A stretch of DNA of 5,321 bases, taken from Thermoplasmata archaeon (GTDB taxonomy: Archaea; Thermoplasmatota; Thermoplasmata; Thermoplasmatales; Thermoplasmataceae). Position 1 is the first letter of the stretch, and each line of letters begins with the position of its first letter. The notes under the pieces are model-generated. The model worked only from the letters and a program-made list of their open reading frames with translations. It was not told where the DNA came from and ran no database searches. A program made the position numbers and the translations under genes. Positions 1-5,321 of this stretch are shown here, piece after piece. The DNA is taken from NCBI GenBank assembly GCA_021811525.1, contig JAJZOK010000117.1, positions 1 to 5,321 of the forward strand. The letters are read 5' to 3'.

Positions 1-809
1 GCGCACTTCGCATAGCATCTAACCTTGGGATCGGAATCGGGCTCGTTGCCGGAGGTTTTCTTTCCCAGTTTAACTATGCTTTCATTTTCCTGCTTTCTTT
101 CGGCGGGTATGTAACTGAAGGAATCCTCTATTATTTCCGTATTCCGGAAACCTCACCAACTACAGCAGTATCAGAAGGGGATAACCAGACTAAGCGGAAA
201 ATTGTGCTGCCATTCAGAGATACATTTTTCATTGCAATTTCTCTGATTACATCGTTCGGATGGTTTTTCACCGGCATGTTCGAGAGTGCCCTGACTCCGC
301 TGTATATGTCATCGGTGAATCATTTCAGCCCATTTAGCATTACAATCCTCTTTGCCATTAACAGTGCTGTTGTAATCGCTTTCCAGACGCCAATAAACAA
401 GCTCTTGAGGAATATGAGAGATTCCATAAGGATAATTCTCGGGCTCATGTTCTATTCCATAGCCTATCTTATATTCGCAGAGACCTCATTCTACCTTGTG
501 ATCGCTATGGCAGCGGTTCTGTTGACTTTCGGAGAAAACATAGCGTCACCCGCATCTACTTCCCTGATCACGAAGATTGCTCCGGAGAAGAACCGTGGAA
601 GTTACCTTGGCTTCAATTCCTCGATTGCTAGCCTGATAAACCCATTCAGGCCACTTGTTGGAACATTTCTCCTTTCAGCTACGGTTGCTGAGCCAAGTCT
701 TTCCTGGATTGTGCTTTCCGTGGTCAGTTTCCTCATAGCATTACTCTTCCTCGTCCTCTTCAGAAAGATATCACAACGAAGAAACAGTGTCAGTCGCAGC
801 CCTCTTTAA
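1..809 (+). CDS. MFS transporter, C-terminal part (5' end outside window)
   Basis: The reading frame is open from the left edge (first whole codon at base 3) to TAA at 807-809, giving 268 residues. It is a membrane protein of the major facilitator superfamily, which moves small solutes by proton symport or antiport. The visible part begins in TM5 with the family pattern R-x-x-S-N-x-G-x-x-x-G (ALRIASNLGIGIGLVAGG), followed by TM6 and a hydrophilic central loop (about residues 50-68, ending near NQTKRK). TM7-TM12 follow. The loop between TM10 and TM11 carries APEKNRGSYLGFNSS, the usual P-x-x-x-R-G-x-x-x-G signature. A GTG at 204 would give a 201-residue frame but falls in the central loop, so it is not the real start. 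About four N-terminal helices are missing only because of the window edge. The substrate cannot be told. It converges on the hydrolase gene at 951. Confidence 0.9.
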   Translation, partial: ALRIASNLGIGIGLVAGGFLSQFNYAFIFLLSFGGYVTEGILYYFRIPETSPTTAVSEGDNQTKRKIVLPFRDTFFIAISLITSFGWFFTGMFESALTPLYMSSVNHFSPFSITILFAINSAVVIAFQTPINKLLRNMRDSIRIILGLMFYSIAYLIFAETSFYLVIAMAAVLLTFGENIASPASTSLITKIAPEKNRGSYLGFNSSIASLINPFRPLVGTFLLSATVAEPSLSWIVLSVVSFLIALLFLVLFRKISQRRNSVSRSPL

Positions 810-816
810 ACACTGT
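784..816 (+). repeat. Inverted repeat across the MFS stop codon
   Basis: ACAGTGT at 784-790 is exactly complementary to ACACTGT at 810-816, with a 19-base loop containing the TAA stop. It could form a 7-bp hairpin at the end of the MFS message. No T-tract follows directly, so a terminator role is only a guess. Confidence 0.35.
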
Positions 817-830
817 GCCTAGTGAACAAT

Positions 831-845
831 GCAGAAACTTTCTGC
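831..845. repeat. Short palindrome in the convergent spacer
   Basis: GCAGAAACTTTCTGC reads as two perfect 7-base inverted arms around one central base. It is bracketed by a second pair of complementary arms, AATGC (828-832) and GCATT (849-853), that overlaps and competes with it. It lies between two converging genes. A protein-binding or transcript-end role is possible, and so is chance. The rest of the 810-950 spacer contains no credible gene. Confidence 0.35.
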
Positions 846-920
846 GAAGCATTAAACGCCTGTTCTTGTGAAAAGATTAAAATTGAGGAATTTGAAAGGT
901 TCTTTCCGACAATAAGTGGC

Positions 921-930
921 AAAAAAATAA
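921..930 (-). terminator. T-tract terminator of the permease-hydrolase operon
   Basis: On the minus strand the sequence reads TTATTTTTTT, starting about 20 bases past the hydrolase stop codon (951-953). An oligo-T run without a required hairpin is the usual archaeal intrinsic termination signal. The next gene downstream is in the opposite orientation, so transcription is expected to end here. Confidence 0.55.
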
Positions 931-950
931 TGAGGGTTCTGAGTCAAATT

Positions 951-1946
951 TTACTGCCCAGACTTCCGCTTTTTTATGCTTCCTAGGAACTGCGCAATCA
1001 GGTATGCGCCCATAATGCTTGTTATATTGTTGGAGTCAAACGGCGGGGATATTTCCATAATGTCCATGGCTCTAGATATCTTCTGTTTCCCGAATTCATA
1101 GGCGATCTGTAGATAATCGCTAGATGAAAGCCCTCCAGGGGTCGGAGCCGCGGTTCCTGGTGCATAACAGATATCCAGGCCGTCAATGTCAAAGCTCAGG
1201 TATGCTGCCTCTGTGCCATCCAGTACGATTTCTAGCATTTCCCTTATTGCGTCCTTTGTTCCCCTCTCTTTGAATTCCATGGCCGTGATGTACCTGATCT
1301 TATTGTCGTCAAGGAACTTCTGGTTTGCAAGGTTGTTCTCCCAACCCCTCATGCCTATTTCAACGAAGTTCTCAAACCTGACAGGGTTCTCTATGTCTGT
1401 AAGGAGTTTCCTGAATTGTGTGCCGGAGGAAATCTCTCCGTGGTGGGATTCCCTCACGTCAGGATGGGCATCAACGTTTATGAGTCCAACTTTTCCCTTA
1501 GTTTCCTTGCATAGTGCCTTGACAGTGGCATAAGTGTTTCCATGGTCCCCTCCAATTACTGCAAGGGACATGCCACTTTGAAATATTTCAGAGGCAACAA
1601 TCTCCGCCCTCCTATAGGTTTCCATCACATTGGTATGCAGAACATCAATATCCCCAAAATCCACTATATCAATGCCCCTGGAGATGTCCACATTGATTTG
1701 AGGTTCGTAGGATCCAAGGAACTGGAACATTCTCCTGACCTCAGCAGGCGCTCCAGCGCTTCCCTTCCTTGCCGACCAGATAGAAGTGGTGTCGAATGGT
1801 ATTCCCAGTATGCCCACATCCGGTTTCTCGACTTTCCTGAAGTCCTTTATAATGTTATTAAGCTCTGTCTGGTATTTGTCCGGAGCAAAACTGGAAGGAA
1901 GTGATGCTTCCTTGAGGTACTCCATAGCTGTACCACTCAGTCTCAT
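951..1946 (-). CDS. Ureohydrolase family enzyme, possibly formimidoylglutamase (alternatively agmatinase)
   Basis: A cytosolic binuclear-manganese hydrolase of the arginase/agmatinase/formimidoylglutamase family, 331 residues, full length for the family. It cleaves urea from guanidino compounds or formamide from formiminoglutamate. All six expected metal ligands are present: H135 in GGDHG, D159, H161 and D163 in DAHPD, and D253 and D255 in SFDIDGLD. E298 in MEISPPFD matches the conserved active-site glutamate. APGTAAPTPGGL (262-273) is the usual loop after the last metal motif. Where agmatinases normally have His-Gly-Thr, this protein has SSGTQFR (173-179). I associate SSGT-x-FR with HutG formimidoylglutamases, so a role in histidine breakdown is favoured but not proven. 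ATG 1946 is chosen because it overlaps the permease TGA as ATGA and has GGAAGGAG 10 bases upstream. A second ATG, 7 codons in, has no such site. Translation is probably coupled to the permease, which may import the substrate or its precursor. Family assignment is firm; the exact substrate is not. Confidence 0.93.
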   Translation of the reverse strand: MRLSGTAMEYLKEASLPSSFAPDKYQTELNNIIKDFRKVEKPDVGILGIPFDTTSIWSARKGSAGAPAEVRRMFQFLGSYEPQINVDISRGIDIVDFGDIDVLHTNVMETYRRAEIVASEIFQSGMSLAVIGGDHGNTYATVKALCKETKGKVGLINVDAHPDVRESHHGEISSGTQFRKLLTDIENPVRFENFVEIGMRGWENNLANQKFLDDNKIRYITAMEFKERGTKDAIREMLEIVLDGTEAAYLSFDIDGLDICYAPGTAAPTPGGLSSSDYLQIAYEFGKQKISRAMDIMEISPPFDSNNITSIMGAYLIAQFLGSIKKRKSGQ

Positions 1947-3538
1947 TCCTTTTCTGCTCCTTCCATGGCAGATGCTATTGAATATTGTTTAACCATGCTG
2001 CCTGCCTGCTCCGGGTTAAGTGCTGACAATACCCCCAAGGGGAAGAACACTGCTACTGATACTATCAGTACCGTCAGTGACGAGTAATAGAATGGTATTA
2101 TGGACAAGGCACCTACATCCCCAATATATGTCATTGCAAGCAGGAAAGCGATGTAAAGTATTGCCCAAAGGGAATTCTTTACGTGTCCCCTTACCTTGAA
2201 GATGACTGCGAATACTGCAACTGCAATGGCTATGATTCCCACCGAATACGGAACTGATGGCCATCCGCTCCAGAACACTATCAAGCCGCCTGTGGCAAAT
2301 GCAGCTACAGCTGTAACATTGCCCAGTGGCACCTTCTGTTTTGTCAGGCCCTGTCTCCTTGCGGCAAACATGGAAACCGCAGAGAATGAGTAGGCTATGT
2401 AACCTCCCACCAGAGCGTAATCAATTATGCTGAAAATGGAATGAACCGGTGCGGAAACAAAAGCTAGTATTGCACCTACAATTGCAAATACGAGCACGGC
2501 GTAGTTCGGTGTTTTATATTTGCTGTCTATGGTTGACAGAACTTTGCTTACATATCCTGATCTGCTAGCAGCAAGCAATACCCGTGAACCTCCACCGAGG
2601 TACACAAATCCAGTAAGGAAGGGCATCACAATTCCTATGAAGATTCCAATCCCTATGAGAAAAGGAAGGTTGGAGTTTGTTGCAATTAGGATGAATGGGT
2701 TGGAAGAAATGGTACCCAATGATCCCCAGTCTCCAGGGCTGATGCCTAGTTTTACCCAGTTAATCCCTGCTATGAATACATACTCGAACAGAACGTAGAA
2801 TATTAGTTGCCCAAATACTAGCCAGACAAAGGCATTTCTCAAGACACCTGGAGAAGTTGCTTCTTCTGCATAATCGGCGACTATCCTTGCCGAAGCATAT
2901 GTAAACATCACAAGTGGCAAGGCTGAAAGGACGCCGGCTGCACCATTAGGGAAAAATCCGCCAAACTGCGTGAAATTGGGAGGGTCGCGTACAGCAACTA
3001 GAAGGCCAATACCAAGAATTGCATACAGGATTACTTTTAAGAGCCCGGCCAGGAAATTTGATCTCCCCATGACCCGTGAACCGAAGTAATTCAATGGAAT
3101 GAAAAGAAGCGTGATCGCTATTCCTAGAATACCACCGGGATATGTGGGGTAACCTGCGGCTGAAATGAAATACGGGAAATAGAGGTTAAGCCCTTCTATT
3201 ATTGCAAACGCTTCAAAGGGAGCTATGAAGATATACCAGACAACATTGGAAAATGTGTTAATCAGGTTGGCAAAGTGCCCATGGGTATAGAGTGTGTACC
3301 TGCTTGGCGCACCGGCCTCAGGAAAAGTGCGTGATAGTTCCAGCTGGCTCAGTGCAAGTGCTGAAAACATCAAAGCGCCAATCAGAAAAGAAATCAGCCC
3401 AGCGGGCCCGGCTGAAGCAGTTATGCCTGCCACGTCAAATAGTATAGCAGAACCTAATGCCCCGTTGAGGCCGAGCAGTGCAAGTGTGGGTGCGTTTGCT
3501 ACCCTGGTCAATCGTTCAAAACCTTTTGTTTCAACCAT
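1943..3538 (-). CDS. APC-family amino acid permease
   Basis: An integral membrane transporter of the amino acid-polyamine-organocation superfamily, expected to import an amino acid or amine by ion-coupled symport. From ATG 3538 it has 531 residues, long enough for roughly 14 membrane segments by hydrophobicity. In the frame counted from ATG 3577, the first helix carries LGLNGALGSAILF (35-47), the unwound substrate-site motif of the family. It is followed by AGPAG, then ELSRTFPEAGAPSRYTLY (80-97). YASARIVADYAEEATSPGVL (227-246) matches the conserved TM6 and loop region. SRVLLAASRSGYVSKVL (331-347) followed by KTPNYA (355-360) matches the loop after TM8. An upstream ATG at 3577 adds 13 residues, but the likely TATA box lies immediately before it, which would put the transcript start inside that extension. 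ATG 3538 has AAAGGTTAT upstream and begins MVETKGFERLTRV, a normal cytosolic N-terminus. The stop overlaps the hydrolase start. Substrate is unknown; the partner suggests histidine, arginine or a related compound. Confidence 0.93.
   Translation of the reverse strand: MVETKGFERLTRVANAPTLALLGLNGALGSAILFDVAGITASAGPAGLISFLIGALMFSALALSQLELSRTFPEAGAPSRYTLYTHGHFANLINTFSNVVWYIFIAPFEAFAIIEGLNLYFPYFISAAGYPTYPGGILGIAITLLFIPLNYFGSRVMGRSNFLAGLLKVILYAILGIGLLVAVRDPPNFTQFGGFFPNGAAGVLSALPLVMFTYASARIVADYAEEATSPGVLRNAFVWLVFGQLIFYVLFEYVFIAGINWVKLGISPGDWGSLGTISSNPFILIATNSNLPFLIGIGIFIGIVMPFLTGFVYLGGGSRVLLAASRSGYVSKVLSTIDSKYKTPNYAVLVFAIVGAILAFVSAPVHSIFSIIDYALVGGYIAYSFSAVSMFAARRQGLTKQKVPLGNVTAVAAFATGGLIVFWSGWPSVPYSVGIIAIAVAVFAVIFKVRGHVKNSLWAILYIAFLLAMTYIGDVGALSIIPFYYSSLTVLIVSVAVFFPLGVLSALNPEQAGSMVKQYSIASAMEGAEKE
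1957..1964 (-). promoter_or_regulatory. Ribosome binding site of the hydrolase gene
   Basis: The minus strand reads GGAAGGAG, ending 10 bases before the ATG at 1946. It lies inside the last codons of the permease gene. Together with the ATGA overlap it supports this start and suggests translational coupling. Confidence 0.6.
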
Positions 3539-3544
3539 CGGATT

Positions 3545-3553
3545 ATAACCTTT
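3545..3553 (-). promoter_or_regulatory. Ribosome binding site supporting the permease start at 3538
   Basis: The minus strand reads AAAGGTTAT, which matches 6 of 9 bases of the ideal archaeal GGAGGTGAT, including the AGGT core. It lies just upstream of ATG 3538. The alternative ATG at 3577 has only A/T-rich sequence upstream and no such site. Confidence 0.45.
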
Positions 3554-3578
3554 AAAGTGGATGAACATTCGGCCCATA

Positions 3579-3587
3579 ATTAAATTT
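3579..3587 (-). promoter_or_regulatory. Candidate TATA box of the permease-hydrolase operon
   Basis: The minus strand reads AAATTTAAT. An archaeal transcription start is expected about 25 bases downstream, near 3558, which would leave a leader of about 20 bases before ATG 3538. A second AT-rich candidate, TTTTAATTGA at 3621-3630, could place the start near 3600 and would instead allow ATG 3577. The rest of the 3578-3687 spacer shows T-rich stretches on the minus strand but no gene. Confidence 0.4.
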
Positions 3588-3687
3588 TACTCAAAACTTA
3601 AGGCAAATGTCATCAAACGTTCAATTAAAATGTAAGAAATGTGAATTTTTTAACTGGAAACACACATAATCTTTCAAAATAGTATTC

Positions 3688-4035
3688 CTAAATAGGCCAT
3701 GGGATAACACTAGTAGCTTCGAAATAACTCAGGCCGAAGAGTGCAGGCGATATTTCCCTGAAAGTGCCGTGAACCATGACTTTGCTTCCATCGGAGGGAA
3801 GTGTTCCATTCCAGACAACGAATACAGACCCTGATGAATCATTTAGCTTGAAACCGCTGAAATTTCCAACGGAAAACCTGCTTTGTACTGTTCCATAAAT
3901 ATAGGTTGTCTGGTTATTCTTCAGGTCTTTGACCTGTGTGGTTGCTACATAAGGGATCAGTGAATAGGCCACAACGGCTATCAAGACTACCACAACGGCA
4001 GCTATTGCAACCTTTGCGCCTTTGCTTAGTGCCAT
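3688..4035 (-). CDS. Small membrane-anchored OB-fold protein, function unknown
   Basis: A 115-residue protein with a positively charged N-terminus (MALSKGAK), one strongly hydrophobic segment at about 8-28 (anchor or uncleaved signal), and an extracytoplasmic domain of about 80 residues. That domain follows the strand pattern of small OB-fold proteins: YIYGTVQSRF (45-54), GFKLNDSSGSVFVVWNGTLP (61-80), then GSKVMVHGTFREI (83-95), where a G-K-V-x-V-x-G turn is typical. It recalls CcmE-like and other exported OB modules, but I see no histidine corresponding to the CcmE haem-binding site and no C-x-x-C-H, so haem chaperone activity is not supported. Likely roles are ligand or partner binding at the outer face of the membrane. 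The ATG has no clear Shine-Dalgarno site, so the transcript may have a very short leader. It lies 83 bases after the ACT-domain gene on the same strand. I recognise the fold pattern but not a named family. Confidence 0.75.
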   Translation of the reverse strand: MALSKGAKVAIAAVVVVLIAVVAYSLIPYVATTQVKDLKNNQTTYIYGTVQSRFSVGNFSGFKLNDSSGSVFVVWNGTLPSDGSKVMVHGTFREISPALFGLSYFEATSVIPWPI

Positions 4036-4048
4036 CTTAGTTCAGATG

Positions 4049-4113
4049 ATAAACCTGAATTGGCAAATATTAACCTTATGTAGGGAAGAAGAATATTTTG
4101 CCAAAAGGTTTAT
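4049..4113. repeat. Long imperfect inverted repeat between the ACT and OB-fold genes
   Basis: Left arm: ATAAACCT (4049-4056), 3 bases, then TTGGCAAATATT (4060-4071). Right arm: AATATTTTGCCAA (4092-4104), one base, then AGGTTTAT (4106-4113). The arms pair over 8 bp plus 12 bp, interrupted by a 3x1 internal loop and a one-base bulge, around a 20-base loop. A further right-hand copy, TCAGGTTTTATC (4119-4130), also matches the left element GATAAACCTGA (4048-4058) with one extra base. The structure fills most of the spacer between the ACT gene stop and the OB-fold gene start. It could be an RNA hairpin at the end of the ACT message, or a pair of oppositely oriented regulator sites. Confidence 0.6.
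4065..4073 (-). promoter_or_regulatory. Candidate TATA box of the OB-fold gene
   Basis: The minus strand reads TTAATATTT, centred about 34 bases before the ATG at 4035. A start about 25 bases downstream would leave a leader of roughly 8-10 bases, consistent with the lack of a ribosome binding site. It coincides with the inner end of one arm of the 4049-4113 inverted repeat, so a protein bound there could block the promoter. Confidence 0.3.
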
Positions 4114-4118
4114 TCATA

Positions 4119-4793
4119 TCAGGTTTTATCCATATTTTCCAGTGCTTCAAATGCTCTGGTTGCATCAGTCTCAGACACTAGGATTATCATCCTTCCCGGC
4201 CCGATTGTTGTAAACTGCCTAATTGCTATGCTATTTATGGAAAGTTCTGTGACAATTGCCGAAAGTACCCCAGGTATTTTTTCAATCTCGATTGACATTT
4301 CCACGACTATCTCAGCCAATCCTGCAATTTTCCTGTTTACTTGAGAATCAGAAATGAACGATTCAAATCTTTCGAGATTCTTGGAATCTATGGTGACACT
4401 TGCATTGTCCATATTTGTAACCAATCTGAATGTCTCGCCCGCAGCGGAGTTAATTTCACCGGAAAATCTAAGGATAGCTTTCTGCAGTTCATTGCTGTTT
4501 TTCATTGAAATCACTGCAATTCTATTTTTCAGAGAGAGTCTCAGTATCGCATTGCCAACTTCTTTACTCTCATGTAGAGCACTCATGACGGGATACCTTC
4601 TTATGGCGCTCAGGATAGCATCGAAGGTTGCTGTGCCGTTCGACTTTAATTCTATTTCCCTTGCCAGTGCCCGGGTATTAACAATACCTCTAGACAAGGC
4701 ATTTCTCACAACACCATCCCGTTCAATTGCAAGCCTTACAAGGTTGGTTGCATTTTGTGTCAAATCTATTCTATTCATGTCTAACTTGAACAT
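4119..4793 (-). CDS. ACT-domain protein with N-terminal HTH-like region, putative amino-acid-responsive regulator
   Basis: A 224-residue soluble protein. Residues about 20-70 (VVRNALSRGIVNTRALAREI and following) are helical and resemble a winged-helix or HTH region of the kind joined to ligand-binding domains in archaeal regulators; this is a weak call. Residues about 82-148 alternate strands and helices like a degenerate ACT module (RIAVISMKNSNELQKAI, then ASVTID). Residues 158-224 are a clear ACT domain: EIVVEMSIEIEKIPGVLSAI, then INSIAIRQFTTIGPGRMIIL, then TDATRAFEALENM. The I-P-G-V-L turn is where regulatory ACT domains of aspartokinase and similar proteins bind amino acids. There is no catalytic domain, so a regulatory or ligand-sensing job is inferred. 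ATG 4793 is chosen because a TATA-like box about 24 bases upstream would put the transcript start on it, making it leaderless; ATG 4778 is a possible alternative. It is divergent from the reductase gene. Confidence 0.82.
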   Translation of the reverse strand: MFKLDMNRIDLTQNATNLVRLAIERDGVVRNALSRGIVNTRALAREIELKSNGTATFDAILSAIRRYPVMSALHESKEVGNAILRLSLKNRIAVISMKNSNELQKAILRFSGEINSAAGETFRLVTNMDNASVTIDSKNLERFESFISDSQVNRKIAGLAEIVVEMSIEIEKIPGVLSAIVTELSINSIAIRQFTTIGPGRMIILVSETDATRAFEALENMDKT

Positions 4794-4810
4794 AAATGGT
4801 GAATTTGTGT

Positions 4811-4820
4811 CATAATACTT
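4811..4820. promoter_or_regulatory. Shared AT-rich box in the divergent spacer, possible bidirectional promoter
   Basis: The box reads CATAATACTT on the plus strand and AAGTATTATG on the minus strand, close to the middle of the 54-base spacer (4794-4847). About 24 bases to the left lies the ACT-gene ATG (4793), fitting a leaderless transcript. About 24 bases to the right is 4840, just ahead of the reductase ATG (4848). No other TATA-like element is obvious in this spacer. Confidence 0.4.
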
Positions 4821-4847
4821 TTGCCCTGTTCCGGATACATCTGTTTG

Positions 4848-5321
4848 ATGGCAACAAAAATTGAATCTGGAAAAATGAAAGCAGTGAGAATGTACTCAAG
4901 GGGCGGACCAGAGAACCTGATCTATGAGGAGGTTGATATTCCCTCCATATCAGACGGAGAAGTTCTAATCAAGGTCTATGCAGCATCCATTACACCCACT
5001 GAACTAACCTGGAATTCTTCATATAGTGATATCCATGGGAAGGAACGATTCCCCGTAATCCCCAGTTTCGAAATATCTGGAAAAGTCCAATCAGTATCTG
5101 ATGATGTAAAGAACCTTAAGATAGGGGATGAAGTGTATGGACTCTTGAATTTCTGGCGGGATGGCGGAGCAGCTGAGTATGTGGCAATTGAAGGTGCGAA
5201 TATTGCATTGAAGCCATTTACAATTGACCATGTTTCAGCGGCATCCTTGCCCCTTTCTGGCCTGACTGCCTGGCAAGCTCTCTTTGACTATGGGAATCTC
5301 TCTGAAGGCCAATCCTGCCTC
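4848..5321 (+). CDS. Medium-chain dehydrogenase/reductase (quinone-oxidoreductase-like), N-terminal part
   Basis: The frame is open from ATG 4848 to the right edge, 158 residues, so about half of a typical protein of 310-340 residues is seen. It matches the GroES-like substrate domain of NAD(P)H-dependent MDR enzymes, which reduce quinones, enones or aldehydes in the cytosol. Landmarks are MKAVRMYSRGGPENL (10-24), GEVLIKVYAASITPTEL (37-53), FPVIPSFEISGKV (68-80), IGDEVYGL (92-99), GGAAEYV (106-112) and LPLSGLTAWQAL (134-145). The window ends at GQSCL, just before the G-x-x-G-x-x-G cofactor loop would be expected. The zinc-type G-H-E is replaced by S-F-E and no catalytic zinc cysteine appears where zinc alcohol dehydrogenases have one, so this is a zinc-independent member. 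Homologues usually begin at the methionine equivalent to ATG 4875. ATG 4848 adds nine residues and fits a short leader from the shared promoter; either could be used. Confidence 0.88.
   Translation, partial: MATKIESGKMKAVRMYSRGGPENLIYEEVDIPSISDGEVLIKVYAASITPTELTWNSSYSDIHGKERFPVIPSFEISGKVQSVSDDVKNLKIGDEVYGLLNFWRDGGAAEYVAIEGANIALKPFTIDHVSAASLPLSGLTAWQALFDYGNLSEGQSCL

Noticed and set aside
204..206. GTG codon as a start for a half-size six-helix transporter
   Set aside because: The frame is open upstream to the window edge and encodes the conserved TM5-TM6 segment, so the gene starts outside the window.
810..950. A short gene in the convergent spacer
   Set aside because: The ATG frame at 829 is only eight codons long, and I saw no other frame with a start signal, so nothing supports coding.
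1186..1904. Two plus-strand open frames of 115 and 120 codons opposite the hydrolase
   Set aside because: They are the complement of a gene with all catalytic motifs intact. The proteins have no recognisable features and low-complexity shadow composition.
2016..2264. An 82-codon minus-strand frame inside the permease gene
   Set aside because: It is an out-of-frame reading of permease membrane segments, with no start signal and no plausible product.
3688..4035. Calling the small OB-fold protein CcmE
   Set aside because: The histidine that binds haem in CcmE is not visible, and no other cytochrome maturation gene is present in the window.
4354..4815. A 153-codon open frame on the plus strand across the ACT-domain gene
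   Set aside because: It lies entirely antisense to a protein with recognisable domain structure, has no ribosome binding site or promoter of its own, and its translation resembles no family.

Overview
The window looks like ordinary chromosomal DNA from an archaeon, most plausibly a member of the Thermoplasmatales or a relative (inference). The grounds are AGA/AGG and ATA codon preference, short AT-rich TATA-like boxes about 25 bases ahead of likely transcription starts, at least one probably leaderless gene, T-tract ends instead of bacterial hairpin terminators, and gene content typical of peptide- and amino-acid-consuming heterotrophs. Base composition is moderate (mid-40s % GC by eye). I see no rRNA, tRNA, CRISPR array, transposase, integrase or phage gene.

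Layout. Bases 1-809 (+) hold the C-terminal two thirds of an MFS transporter whose start lies outside the window. Bases 810-950 are a convergent spacer with small inverted repeats and a T-tract terminator for the opposite strand. Bases 951-3538 (-) hold a two-gene operon, an APC-family amino acid permease followed by an arginase/agmatinase/formimidoylglutamase-family hydrolase, joined by an ATGA stop-start overlap. Bases 3688-4035 (-) encode a small membrane-anchored OB-fold protein. Bases 4119-4793 (-) encode a three-part protein with an N-terminal HTH-like region and two ACT-like modules. A 54-base divergent spacer with one shared AT-rich box separates it from a medium-chain dehydrogenase/reductase (+) that starts at 4848 and runs off the right edge.

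Function. The best-supported unit is the permease-hydrolase pair: uptake of an amino acid or derivative coupled to cleavage of an amidino or formimino group. The hydrolase keeps all six expected Mn ligands. It has SSGT where agmatinases have a His-Gly-Thr loop, which I associate with formimidoylglutamase (HutG, histidine breakdown); this assignment is an inference. The ACT-domain protein may sense an amino acid, but nothing in the sequence ties it to the operon. The MFS transporter and the reductase have no visible link to the rest.

The most unusual non-coding signal is a long imperfect inverted repeat (4049-4113) that fills most of the spacer between the ACT gene and the OB-fold gene. I found no convincing case for a wholly new defence or mobile system here.
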